From: Lujinxingia sediminis
GTDB taxonomy: Bacteria > Myxococcota_A > Bradymonadia > Bradymonadales > Bradymonadaceae
NCBI RefSeq assembly: GCF_004005565.1
Contig: NZ_SADD01000011.1
Location: 124,001-188,000 of the forward strand
Reading direction: 5' to 3'
DNA length: 64,000 bases
Below are positions 46,217-55,082 of the stretch, in pieces. Every line of letters starts with the position of its first letter. Position 1 is the stretch's first letter. The notes below the pieces were generated by a model, which was given only the letters and a program-made list of their open reading frames with translations, searched no databases and was not told the DNA's origin. A program made the position numbers and the translations under genes.

Positions 46217-48199
46217 ATGCAGCCAGTTACAGACGCCATGAACCCACATATTCTCAGCCTGACGGTACTGAGCGGTCCGGATGCCGGGCTCACGCGGAGC
46301 TTTCAGCAGGAGCGTGTGCAGTTGGGGCGGGATCGTCGCAATGATTTTGTGCTCAGCGATGGGTTCGTATCGAACCGTCATGGTGAGTTTTCGTTGGAGG
46401 GGAGCACGCTGGTCTATCGGGACCTGTGTAGCAGGCATGGCTCGACGGTGATGATCGAGCAGGTTTCGATGCGTCTGCACGACAAAGATAAGGAGACGCA
46501 GGTTCGGCTGCAGAACGGGGCGGAGGTGCAGCTCGGGTCGAGTTTGATCCGGGTGGATCTGGCACGTGCGCCCGGGGGAGCTCAGGATGATACCGGGTTG
46601 CATCCAGAGCCGGAACTCACGGAGGCTGCGAGCGCCAGCGGGGAGAGGTTTATCACGACCGCGCACCAGCCGGTGCAGACGATTCATCGTCGATTGCAGA
46701 GCTCTGACCAGCGTATGGCAGTGCTCTTCAGGCTTGCGGGGCAGCTCAACGGGCTGACGGCGCTGGATGAGGTGCTGAATCTGATTGTGGACGCGGTCTT
46801 CGACGCGTTTCCGGCGGCGAACTTCTTTGCGGTGACGTTGGCCAGCGATCCTGAGACGGTGGTAGAGACGGCGCCGATGATGACCCGGGTGCGGGGGGAT
46901 AAGCCGCTGCCAGGGGATGAAGAAGCGCCGATTTTGAGCAGCAGCATTCTCAAGCGGGTGGCGCAGACGCGGGAGAGCGTGCTCTTTGTTAAGGATTCGC
47001 TGGGGGCGGATATCTCGCAGAGCATCATCGATGCGCAGATCACCGCGTGTTTATGTGCGCCTCTGGTCGGTCAGCAGTCGTTGCTGGGGGTGATGCAGGT
47101 CGATACGCGGGGGCGAGGTAGTCTGTTTTCGAAGCATGACCTGGAGCTCTTTAATATTCTGGCGTCGAATGCGGCGTTTGCGATTGAGCGGGCGCGGCTG
47201 ACCGAGAGCATCGTGGAGATGTTCGAGGGATTTGTAGCCGCGAGCGTGGACGCGATTGAGGCGCGCGACCCGATTACGGCCGGTCACTCCGAGCGGGTGG
47301 CGAGCTATACGCTGGCGTTGGCCGAAACGGTCAATGAGATTGAGACGGGGCGGTTGGGGGAGATTCATTTTCAGCATGGTGAGTTGACCGAGCTGCGTTA
47401 TGCGGCGCTGCTTCATGATTTTGGGAAGATCGCGGTCAGCGAGTCGGTGCTGCAGAAGGGGGCCAGGCTGCCGCCGGAGCAGATGCGCCTGATCGGGCAG
47501 CGTTTTGCGACGGTTCGGGAGCTTGCCTATCGCCAGTGGCTGCGTGCATATGCCGAAGAGTTAGAGCGGGGCGACGCGAGGCCAGATGGTCGCGGGCTGG
47601 CGCGGATTGACGGGAGGTTTGAGGCGTTCAGCGCGGAACTTGAGGAGACCTTTGAGTGGCTGGGGTATGTCGCCACGAAAGGGTTTGTGGAGAAGGAAGA
47701 GATCGCGCGGGTTCGGGAGGTTGCGGCGCGCACCTACGTGGACCATCACGGGCGGGTTCAGCCTTATCTGACGACTTTTGAGGCGGAGAACCTCTGCATT
47801 CAGCGCGGGACGCTCAACGAGGCGGAGTGGGTGGAGATGCGTAGCCACGCCGCGCTCAGTGAGAAGTATCTTTCGAGGATTCCGTGGAGTTCGGAGTTGA
47901 GCCGGGTGCCATGCATCGCCGGGGCGCACCATGAGAAGCTCGATGGGACGGGTTACCCCCGAGGGTTGGGGGCGGAGAAGATCTTGCCTCAGGTTCGGAT
48001 GCTGACGATCGCGGATATTTTTGATGCGCTCACCGCCAGTGACAGGCCGTATCGCAAGGCGGCGACGGTGGAGCGAGCGTTGCAGATTCTGGGGATGGAA
48101 GCCGGGGATGAGAAGCTGGACAGGGATCTGGTGGATCTGTTCGGGGCGCGGGTGATCCCGCGGATTTCGCATATCATCCCGGGCGGCGGGCGAAGTTAG
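46217..48199 (+). CDS. FHA-GAF-HD-GYP signalling protein
   Basis: 660 residues. FHA about 12-112 with GR at 37-38, SNRH at 52-55 and RHGST at 73-77; GAF about 165-335; HD-GYP from about 336 with HSER at 357-360, HDFGK at 400-404, HHE at 571-573 and GTGYP at 577-581. HD-GYP domains cleave cyclic di-GMP. An insert of about 110 residues (425-535) separates the HD block from the GYP block. The FHA suggests control by Ser/Thr phosphorylation. Start chosen at ATG 46217 with AGGA upstream; the frame is open to 46112. Confidence 0.88.
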   Translation: MQPVTDAMNPHILSLTVLSGPDAGLTRSFQQERVQLGRDRRNDFVLSDGFVSNRHGEFSLEGSTLVYRDLCSRHGSTVMIEQVSMRLHDKDKETQVRLQNGAEVQLGSSLIRVDLARAPGGAQDDTGLHPEPELTEAASASGERFITTAHQPVQTIHRRLQSSDQRMAVLFRLAGQLNGLTALDEVLNLIVDAVFDAFPAANFFAVTLASDPETVVETAPMMTRVRGDKPLPGDEEAPILSSSILKRVAQTRESVLFVKDSLGADISQSIIDAQITACLCAPLVGQQSLLGVMQVDTRGRGSLFSKHDLELFNILASNAAFAIERARLTESIVEMFEGFVAASVDAIEARDPITAGHSERVASYTLALAETVNEIETGRLGEIHFQHGELTELRYAALLHDFGKIAVSESVLQKGARLPPEQMRLIGQRFATVRELAYRQWLRAYAEELERGDARPDGRGLARIDGRFEAFSAELEETFEWLGYVATKGFVEKEEIARVREVAARTYVDHHGRVQPYLTTFEAENLCIQRGTLNEAEWVEMRSHAALSEKYLSRIPWSSELSRVPCIAGAHHEKLDGTGYPRGLGAEKILPQVRMLTIADIFDALTASDRPYRKAATVERALQILGMEAGDEKLDRDLVDLFGARVIPRISHIIPGGGRS

Positions 48200-48236
48200 G
48201 CCCGATCACTCCGGGGGAGAGCGTTGTTGCGCGCGG

Positions 48237-49082
48237 TTAGCGGTGAGGGGGCAGAGCGGCCTCGAGGTGCGCGAGCCTGGTGAAGAAGCGCAACCTGCGG
48301 CGAAGGTCCATGGTCGGGGCAGCGCCGTAGCCGGCCCAGAAGGCGCGCTCGGTGGCCGGGGAGTTGCCGGCCAGGGTGGGAGAGAGCGCGATCGCAAGGT
48401 CAGACTCAGGCGGACGAAGCGCGGCCTGCGAGAGATCGAGGAAGGCGGAGATGCGGCCTTGCTCGGGTTCGACGAGGATGCGGCCGGGGGTCACGTTCGT
48501 GATGGTCCAGACGCTGCGGGTGCGGGGATGGAAGGAGCTCAGGCTCTGGCGAAGCCAGGCGAAACTTTCAGTGAAGCGCACGCGCTCGGTGTCGTCATCG
48601 ACATGTTCGAGGCAACGGGCCATCTCGTCCAGGTGCGCGGCGAGTGCGGCGTTGAAGGTCTGGAAGTACGAGGTGCCCGCGAGGTGGAGGCGAGTGGGGA
48701 CTCCGAAGCCATCGGGGCAGGGGTGGTTGTGAAGGTGTCGTAGGGCCTGGCCGAGCGCGCGCATTATGGTCAGGCGGCTGCTCAACTCGGAGACACTGCT
48801 AAGGGGTAAGCCCGGGTGAGAAGGGCTCCAGCGGGCCGCGCTGAAGCGCGAGGGAGCTTCCGTGGTGAGGGTGAGCGCACCGGGGCCGATTTCGTCGCAG
48901 AGGGCCTGGTGGCGGCCGGAGCGCGCGGCGTCGGGCCAGCGAAAGTGCCAGCGGCGCTCGCCATCGATCTCGACTTCGTCCCAGGTCCAGCCGGGCTCCT
49001 CGGCGAGCCGGCGTGTGGTCTCGGGGAGAGGAGGGCGGCGCGTGGGTGCCGGGGTGCCGGTGGTTTTAGAGTCGCTGTTCAT
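48237..49082 (-). CDS. Degenerate aminoglycoside-phosphotransferase-like protein
   Basis: 281 residues. The C-terminal half has the outline of the APH/choline-kinase fold (ALGQALRHLHNHPC, then TITNVTPGRILVEPEQG and ISAFLDLSQAALRPPESDLAIAL). In active APH enzymes the loop is HGDxxxxN and the next strand has IDW; here these read ITNVTPGR and LDL, so catalytic Asp and metal-binding residues appear lost. Probably a pseudoenzyme or a much diverged relative. Convergent with the HD-GYP gene; 37 bp between stops. Confidence 0.6.
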   Translation of the reverse strand: MNSDSKTTGTPAPTRRPPLPETTRRLAEEPGWTWDEVEIDGERRWHFRWPDAARSGRHQALCDEIGPGALTLTTEAPSRFSAARWSPSHPGLPLSSVSELSSRLTIMRALGQALRHLHNHPCPDGFGVPTRLHLAGTSYFQTFNAALAAHLDEMARCLEHVDDDTERVRFTESFAWLRQSLSSFHPRTRSVWTITNVTPGRILVEPEQGRISAFLDLSQAALRPPESDLAIALSPTLAGNSPATERAFWAGYGAAPTMDLRRRLRFFTRLAHLEAALPPHR

Positions 49083-49114
49083 CGGGCGCTCGACTGGCCA
49101 GGGAGAGGGAGTGC

Positions 49115-49378
49115 TCAGTCACGCATGCAGGCTTGAGGGATGGGTTGTTCGCGATCTTCGAGCATGTAGCGCACTGTGCGGGTGACGGTGCGGCAAGTGT
49201 AGCGGTCGCGGGTGTCTTGCGCGAGGCCTTTGCAGCTGGCGCCGACGCCGGGAAGATCTTCGACCTCGGCGCAGCACTCGACCATCTGGCGGCATTCGGC
49301 GGGTTTGCAGGCAGTGGTGAGGAGCGCCAGGGTGGCAACGACGCCGAGGGTTGTGATGAGGCGGATGGGACGGGGCAT
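49115..49378 (-). CDS. Small Cys-rich lipoprotein
   Basis: 87 residues. Lipoprotein signal PRPIRLITTLGVVATLALLTTAC with lipobox TTAC; the mature part has seven further Cys including a CC pair, which suggests disulfide bonds in the periplasm. No family recognised. The start is set by the signal peptide; the frame is open to 49507. It lies 32 bp upstream of the APH-like gene on the same strand. Confidence 0.72.
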   Translation of the reverse strand: MPRPIRLITTLGVVATLALLTTACKPAECRQMVECCAEVEDLPGVGASCKGLAQDTRDRYTCRTVTRTVRYMLEDREQPIPQACMRD

Positions 49379-49687
49379 GGTGTCTCCGGGGCGGGCATGG
49401 GGGACGTGCTCGGGGGGACGAACAACGACCGGGGGGAAGATGCTTATGAGCTTTTGGGCAGAAGATCCAGACGCACTGACGGAACGCGCCGGTGGGGGGC
49501 GGGCCATATCGACCCGGTGCAGGTTGTCTGTTTTTCCGGGTCCGAGCCGCGGTGAACCTTCAGGGAAGGAGATGGGCCGCCAGCGTGGTTCTTACTGTCA
49601 CAAGGGTGTCACGTACGTTGTTGTAAGCAAAGGTGACGCGACGCATAAAGCGCGTACAATGGTGCCGACTTCTGCCACGAGGCTGCC
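49379..49687. other. Divergent promoter region
   Basis: 309 bp between the small lipoprotein and the receptor kinase. Toward the kinase, TTGTAA (49621-49626) and CATAAA (49644-49649) with 17 bp between form a moderate promoter. Two direct repeats TGTCAC (49596-49601, 49607-49612), one helical turn apart, lie just upstream. No gene seen. Confidence 0.45.
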
Positions 49688-51898
49688 TTGACCACCACCG
49701 CACCTCCCCCAACTTTGATCGGACGCTACGAGCTCCTCACTCGCCTGGCCACCGGCGGGATGGCGGAGTTGTTCCTGGCGCGGGAGCGGGGGCTTGCCGG
49801 GCTGGAGCGCCTGGTGGTGATCAAAAGGATCTTGCCGCATCTGGCTGACCAGGCCTCGTTTGTGGAGATGTTTCTGCGGGAGGCGCGCATTGTCGCCAGG
49901 CTCTCGCACCCCAATGTGGTGCAGATCTACGAGCTGGGACACGAAGCTCAGACCTACCATATCGCGATGGAGTATATTCACGGCTCCACCGTGCGCGAAC
50001 TCCTGCTGATGAGCCAGGCCGCGAAGGTGAAGGTGCCCTTTGATGTGATCGCATCGATCGGGGTGCAGTCTCTCAGGGGGCTGCATGCGGCCCATGAGCT
50101 GCGGGATCTCGACGGGCAACCTCTGGGGCTGGTTCACCGCGATATTTCGCCGCATAACTTGATGTGCACGAGTGATGGGCACGTGAAGTTGCTGGATTTC
50201 GGCGTGGCGAAGACCACCACGGCCAGCGTGGAGGCGACGTATTCGGGGAATCTGAAAGGGAAGTTCGCGTACCTCTCGCCGGAGCAGTGTCTGCATGAGG
50301 AACTGGACCGTCGCTCGGATGTGTTCGCGATGGGGATTGTGCTGTGGGAGATGTGCGCGATGCGGCGTTTGTTTAAGCGGCGCACAGAGCTCGATATGAT
50401 GCAGGCGATCATCGGTGGGGATGTGCCGCGACCCTCGCGCTTTCGTCCGGATGTGCCGGAGGCGTTGGAGGAGGTCGTGATGCGCGCGCTGGAGGTCAAG
50501 CGCGAGGATCGTTATGAGAGCGCCGAGGCGATGCGGCGGGCGCTTGAGGATGCGGCGCGCAGCGAGGACTTGCAGCTCGGCGAGCGTCCGGTGGCCGCGT
50601 ATTTAAAGGAGGTCGCCGGGGAGAAGCTTGAGGAGCGGCGTGCGACGGTGGCCAGCGCGTTTGAGAGGGCGCTGACCAGCGATGAGCGCCGGCGCTTGTT
50701 GCATATGACCGGGTCGAGTTCGCGCTCGCAGTCGATGCTGGGGCAGGACGACGAAGACGATCTTCCCACAGTGGTAGAGCGGCCGGGGGCGCAGGGGACG
50801 ACGCCGGGCGTCGCGCGAGGGAAGGCAGCAGATGTGCGGGCGTCGATGGCGAGGGACGCCCGTCCCGGTGCTGATGTGGGTGGGGAGTTTCCGGCGGCGC
50901 GATCGGTGGTGATGTCGCCGGGGGGCGAGGGGCAAGCGCAGGAGGCAGGGGGCGATGGGTGGCGAGTGCGAGGGCGGCGACGCCGCAGGCTGGGCGTCGC
51001 GTTGGTCGTGGTTGCGGCGGTGGTGGTGGCGAGTGCGCTTGTCTGGGTAGCGCAGCGCGAAGATGTTATCGCGGTGAGTGGGCCTCCGCTGGCCATGGGC
51101 TGGGCGCCCACGGTGGATCCGAGCGTGTTGCAGGCGGAGCTTGCGCCTTTGCATCGGGAGCTTGAGCGAGCGACCGGTAGGCCGGTGCCACTGGTGATCA
51201 CCCGTGACTATGCCGACCTTGCTGAGCGGCTGACGCGCGGAGAGATCGCCGCGGCGGTCTTGCCTCCGATGCTTTACGTCGAGACCCAGCGCCGTGAGCC
51301 CGGTATCGAGCTGCTTGCGCTCAAGGAGTTTGATGGGGGGACGTCTTCCGATGCGCTTTTGCTGGTGAGGATGAACGCTCAGATCACGAAAGTCGCAGAT
51401 CTCGAAGGCAAGACGTTTTGCCTGGTGGACCGCTTCTCAACATCCGGGAACTTTTTGCCGCGGCAGTACCTTCGCGAACAGGGGTACGAGCCGGACCGCT
51501 TTATCGGGCAGATTCACTGGAGCGGTGACCACTTCCAGGGGATGCGTGATCTGATCGAAGGCACGTGCGACGCGGCGGCGACGTACTCCGGTGCGTTTTT
51601 GTCGGGGGCGGAGTATGAGATCCCGACCGGGCAGATTCGCACCCTGGCGATCACCGGACATATCCCACAAGATACGGTCGTGGCCGGGGCGCATGTGTCG
51701 GAGGACGATGCGGAACTTTTACGGCGCAGCCTGCTCGACTTCGATCCGCGTCAGGCTCTGGGGGTAAGCCAGCTCGGAGATAACCAGCGCATCACGGGAT
51801 TCTCGCCAGCGAGCGATGAGGCATTTGAGAGCCTGCGCGAAGTGATTGAGGCCGAACGCCTGGATGGGGAGAGCGCGTCGGGAGATGCGGGCCTCTGA
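49688..51898 (+). CDS. Receptor Ser/Thr kinase with PhnD-like substrate-binding domain
   Basis: 736 residues. Cytoplasmic kinase 13-290: Gly loop ATGGMAELF, Lys 46, HRDISPHN at 150-157, DFG at 170-172, SPEQ at 197-200. Linker, then Arg-rich stop and one membrane helix at 435-455. The outer part (466-735) reads as a phosphonate/phosphite-type periplasmic binding protein: AAVLPPMLYVE near 522, KVADLEGKTFCLVD near 568 and the PhnD hallmark FSTSGNFLPRQYL at 583-595. Likely senses a small oxyanion and signals by phosphorylation. TTG start with GAGG upstream. Ends at a bidirectional terminator. Confidence 0.88.
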   Translation: MTTTAPPPTLIGRYELLTRLATGGMAELFLARERGLAGLERLVVIKRILPHLADQASFVEMFLREARIVARLSHPNVVQIYELGHEAQTYHIAMEYIHGSTVRELLLMSQAAKVKVPFDVIASIGVQSLRGLHAAHELRDLDGQPLGLVHRDISPHNLMCTSDGHVKLLDFGVAKTTTASVEATYSGNLKGKFAYLSPEQCLHEELDRRSDVFAMGIVLWEMCAMRRLFKRRTELDMMQAIIGGDVPRPSRFRPDVPEALEEVVMRALEVKREDRYESAEAMRRALEDAARSEDLQLGERPVAAYLKEVAGEKLEERRATVASAFERALTSDERRRLLHMTGSSSRSQSMLGQDDEDDLPTVVERPGAQGTTPGVARGKAADVRASMARDARPGADVGGEFPAARSVVMSPGGEGQAQEAGGDGWRVRGRRRRRLGVALVVVAAVVVASALVWVAQREDVIAVSGPPLAMGWAPTVDPSVLQAELAPLHRELERATGRPVPLVITRDYADLAERLTRGEIAAAVLPPMLYVETQRREPGIELLALKEFDGGTSSDALLLVRMNAQITKVADLEGKTFCLVDRFSTSGNFLPRQYLREQGYEPDRFIGQIHWSGDHFQGMRDLIEGTCDAAATYSGAFLSGAEYEIPTGQIRTLAITGHIPQDTVVAGAHVSEDDAELLRRSLLDFDPRQALGVSQLGDNQRITGFSPASDEAFESLREVIEAERLDGESASGDAGL

Positions 51899-51938
51899 GC
51901 CCGAGGTGCATCGGATTGCGAAAGCGTTGAGGCAGAAG

Positions 51939-51971
51939 AAAGCCCCGCAGCGCACAGCGCTGCGGGGCTTT
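51939..51971. terminator. Bidirectional terminator
   Basis: AAAGCCCCGCAGCGC (51939-51953) pairs perfectly with GCGCTGCGGGGCTTT (51957-51971) around ACA. It separates the receptor kinase from the convergent caspase gene. Confidence 0.93.
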
Positions 51972-51996
51972 GTGTTCGGGGGAGGACGCGTCACGT

Positions 51997-53490
51997 TCAG
52001 TGGGCGTCAGCCTCAAACGTGACCACCGGCATACGTGCGATGGATTGAGGCTCGAAGTGGGCGGTGGGCGTCTGGTCGCGGTTGTCGCGTCGGGCTTCAT
52101 CGGGGACGCGCCCGCTGAGGTAGGTGCTGATTTCGCCGAGCTCCACGACACCGTCGCCGTTGGCGTCGGCCTGGCCGCTGAGTCCTTCGATTAAGAAGTA
52201 CGAGAAGAGGCCGTGCTCGGTGCCACTCATCGTGCCGGTGACCTCGTCGGCGGCCGCGGCGCTGAGTAGGGCGAAGCGTGCAGGCTGGTCGTCGCGCGCC
52301 GGGATCTCAAGATCTTTGACTGGAACGAGGGGACGGGTGCCTTCGGCGAGCACGCTGCGGCCGCCGGAGCCCGAGAAGCAGGAGTCGAGCATGACGATGA
52401 CTTCTGAGGCGGAGAGTTCACGAAGTTGGGAGGTGAGCTCATCGATGCCCATGCCCTGGCGGTTGATAAAACGCGGGTCGCCATCCCAGGGGACGAGGTA
52501 GGCGTCGCCGGTCTGAGGGTCGGGGGCACCGTGGCCGGCAAAGAAGACGTAGACGCGCCCGGTGCTTTTGGCGTTTTTGGGGAGCCATTCCTGGAAGTAG
52601 GCCTCCAGGGAGGAGCGGGTGGCCTGATCGTCGAGGAGGGTGATGATGTTGCGACGCGGTAAACCCAGATGGGTTTCGGCCAGGTCGGCAAACGCGCGTG
52701 CGTCAGCGCGGGCGCCGGTCGAAGAGGGCAGGCCACCGCGGTAGTCTTCGACGCCGATGACCAGGGCGATGTCGTCGGGGCGGGTAACCACCGAGGGGGC
52801 ATTGCTGCCCGGGCGCTCCGGGCGGGGGTTGGGCGAGTCGGGCTGTGCGATGTCGCGCTGAGCGCTGAGCGAGAGCAGCGCGCGGGCGGCGGCGTCGCGC
52901 ACCTGGTCGTTGGCATCGTTTTGAGAGACGTTCTCCAGGGCCAGAAGCACGCGAGCCTCGGGCACGGCGATGTTGCGCAGCGCATCAATGGCAGCGCGAC
53001 GCACCGTGGGGAACTCTGAGCCGAGCGCGGAGACGAGGGTGGGAAGCCCGGAGGCGCCTTCGGTACCCAGCGCGCCCAGCCCCAGGGAGGCGGCGTAGGG
53101 GTTGACCTTTGCGAGCTCCGGAACGCTGGCCGCGCCAACTTTGGCGGCGGTGTTGATCAGCGGATCGCAGCTGGTGGAGTGCACCCAGTCGTCGTCGCCC
53201 TCGGCGATGCCCTCTTCCACTCTGCAGTCGGAGGCGTAGATGCGGATGAGCTCGGGCATCACCGGGGCGATGGTCTCGGCGTCGGCATTGGCCAGGTGGT
53301 AGGCGGCGTAGTGGCCGTCGTAGCCACCGGCTTTGACGAGCTCGACCATGCGAGCCTGACCTTCGGGGGTGTAGAGGGCCTGACGATCTTCAAAGCCCTG
53401 CTTGGCGTGCCAGGGGGTGCAGGCGCTGAGCGCGATGCTCAGGCCTGCGCCCAGTGCCAGCCCCGTGAACATGCGGGAGGATGGCTTCAT
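51997..53490 (-). CDS. Caspase-like (peptidase C14) lipoprotein with HEAT repeats and EF-hand
   Basis: 497 residues. Lipoprotein signal with lipobox LSAC (Cys 24). About 45-210: helical HEAT-like repeats. 238-430: caspase-like fold with catalytic His in FFAGHG (His 320) and Cys in MLDSCFSG (Cys 371). 442-453: a canonical EF-hand loop DANGDGVVELGE, suggesting calcium control. As a lipoprotein it would act outside the cytoplasm, unlike most metacaspases. Its ATG overlaps the upstream lipoprotein stop (TAATG), so the two are coupled. Substrate unknown. Confidence 0.88.
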   Translation of the reverse strand: MKPSSRMFTGLALGAGLSIALSACTPWHAKQGFEDRQALYTPEGQARMVELVKAGGYDGHYAAYHLANADAETIAPVMPELIRIYASDCRVEEGIAEGDDDWVHSTSCDPLINTAAKVGAASVPELAKVNPYAASLGLGALGTEGASGLPTLVSALGSEFPTVRRAAIDALRNIAVPEARVLLALENVSQNDANDQVRDAAARALLSLSAQRDIAQPDSPNPRPERPGSNAPSVVTRPDDIALVIGVEDYRGGLPSSTGARADARAFADLAETHLGLPRRNIITLLDDQATRSSLEAYFQEWLPKNAKSTGRVYVFFAGHGAPDPQTGDAYLVPWDGDPRFINRQGMGIDELTSQLRELSASEVIVMLDSCFSGSGGRSVLAEGTRPLVPVKDLEIPARDDQPARFALLSAAAADEVTGTMSGTEHGLFSYFLIEGLSGQADANGDGVVELGEISTYLSGRVPDEARRDNRDQTPTAHFEPQSIARMPVVTFEADAH

Positions 53491-54752
53491 TACTCAACCT
53501 CCTCGGCATCGGCCGGCGCCTCGGAGGTGTCCTGCGCGCTCTCTTCGGAGGTGGTATCCTCCTCTTCGGCGAGCTCGTCTTCGATGGCTTTGATCTCCTC
53601 GTCGCCGGTCTGTTCGGCGATGGACTCGACCATCTCGCGGCGTGCTTTTTCTTCTTCGCTGTAGGGGAAGAAGGCCAGGACGCGGGCGATGTAGGTCGGG
53701 CCCTCAGGGCTATCGACGCTCTCAGCCGGGCAGTAGCGTTCGTCTTTGACACGCGAGGCAATGCCTTCGGCCGCGGTGGCCACCACGGTCTCGTCGTCGA
53801 GGTAGCCCTGGAGGTTGGCGCGACTGAGCGATTCGCTCACGATGGCCTCACCCAGGTATTGCACAACCTGGGTGCGGGCATTGCGCATGGCCATGGTGCG
53901 GGCGATGTCTTCGGTGGCAGCGGGAGGGCTGATGCCGACGAAGTACTGGCCCTCATCGCTCTGCGGGGGCCGGTCGATCCAGGCACAGCCGCTGATTTCG
54001 GCATCGACGACGCGGAAGGCGAAGTAGACGTCGTCGAAGGTGATGGCACGGCGCCAGGCCCAGCCGTCGGCGACTTCGACATCGCCGCCGATCTGGTAGG
54101 CGGTGCCGCCGAGGTCGGGGCCGCCCTGGCCGCCGACGCTCACATCGGTGGCGCGACCGGTGTTCTGAAAGAGGGTTCCCTCACCCGCCCAGAACTCGCC
54201 GATGTACTTGCCGGAGCAAGCCCCCGCGGCGGATTCGCAGCAGGAGTTGTAGGCGTCGAAATCTTCGATGTGGGCGACGATCTTTTTGGTGAGGTTGTAA
54301 CGCACGCGCACGTTGGTGGTGCGCTCGTTTCCTACGGAAGCCTGACCGGAGGGGGCACCGCTGATGGCCGGGGGCTGAAGGCCGAGTGAGGCTTTGACCG
54401 AGGTGGAGCTCTGGTAATACTCGTCGAATTGGCCGGCGGCGTTGACCTCGCGGTAGGTGATGTACTGGCTGCAAGAGGTCTGCACGCCGCGGTTCTCGTC
54501 GATCTCGTCGGAAGCCACGCCGGGGCTGATAAAGCGCCCGATATACATGGAGGGATCGCTGTCGAAGGAGGCGCGGAGGTAAACGCCCTCGCGTGCGCCG
54601 GCGACGTAGGGGCCCTGGGCTATCTGGCTGGCGTCGGGGCGTTCGACGTTGTTACCGGAGCAGCCGGTTCCCATGGTCGGAATGATCATGGCCAGGAGGC
54701 CCAGAGTCGCCAGGGGACGGCCCAGTTGGGTGCTGACAGGGAAGATTCGCAT
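53490..54752 (-). CDS. Large lipoprotein upstream of the caspase gene
   Basis: 420 residues, lipobox MGTGC. No family firmly recognised. About 270-345 holds a helix-rich block (ATEDIARTMAMRNARTQVVQ) like the repeated-residue domain of LPP20-type lipoproteins. Three closely spaced Cys occur near 195-205. The C-terminal 60 residues are almost purely Glu/Asp/Ser/Thr. CGGAGAA lies 7 nt before the ATG at 54752; the frame is open to 54794. First gene of the caspase unit. Confidence 0.78.
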   Translation of the reverse strand: MRIFPVSTQLGRPLATLGLLAMIIPTMGTGCSGNNVERPDASQIAQGPYVAGAREGVYLRASFDSDPSMYIGRFISPGVASDEIDENRGVQTSCSQYITYREVNAAGQFDEYYQSSTSVKASLGLQPPAISGAPSGQASVGNERTTNVRVRYNLTKKIVAHIEDFDAYNSCCESAAGACSGKYIGEFWAGEGTLFQNTGRATDVSVGGQGGPDLGGTAYQIGGDVEVADGWAWRRAITFDDVYFAFRVVDAEISGCAWIDRPPQSDEGQYFVGISPPAATEDIARTMAMRNARTQVVQYLGEAIVSESLSRANLQGYLDDETVVATAAEGIASRVKDERYCPAESVDSPEGPTYIARVLAFFPYSEEEKARREMVESIAEQTGDEEIKAIEDELAEEEDTTSEESAQDTSEAPADAEEVE

Positions 54753-55082
54753 CACTATTCTCCGTACACTGCGTAGGTTCTGTGTTTGCGCCATAGAAAT
54801 GGGGCGCTTTCGTCATCGAAATGCAAAGCTAATGCTCGCGAGGTGGGCAGAAGACGGCCCTGCCCGGGCATTATTCATCGACCGGGTGAACCTGCCACAA
54901 AGCGTCCATGTTTGTCATGGCGAGCGGGGCTGGTCGATGCGTGGAGAGCGTTGAATGCCTCGCCCATTGTGACGTCACAGCTCGCAAGGACGTTGAAGTC
55001 GGCGGCGGCGATGATGCCGACGCCAGAGAAAGCCGGGCCCCAGGGTGGGCCGCGATGAGATGAATGGATGGAGAGGATTGTG
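54753..55082. other. Divergent promoter region of the caspase cassette
   Basis: 330 bp between two divergent lipoprotein genes. A perfect 12-bp palindrome lies at 54968-54979. No gene seen and no clear -35/-10 pair. Confidence 0.5.
54968..54979. promoter_or_regulatory. Perfect palindrome TGTGACGTCACA
   Basis: Two-fold symmetric 12-mer 104-115 bp upstream of the DUF4384-like lipoprotein gene and about 215 bp upstream of the divergent one. It looks like a CRP/FNR-class half-site pair (TGTGA, TCACA) with 2 rather than 6 bp between arms, so it is probably a different dimeric factor. Confidence 0.4.
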
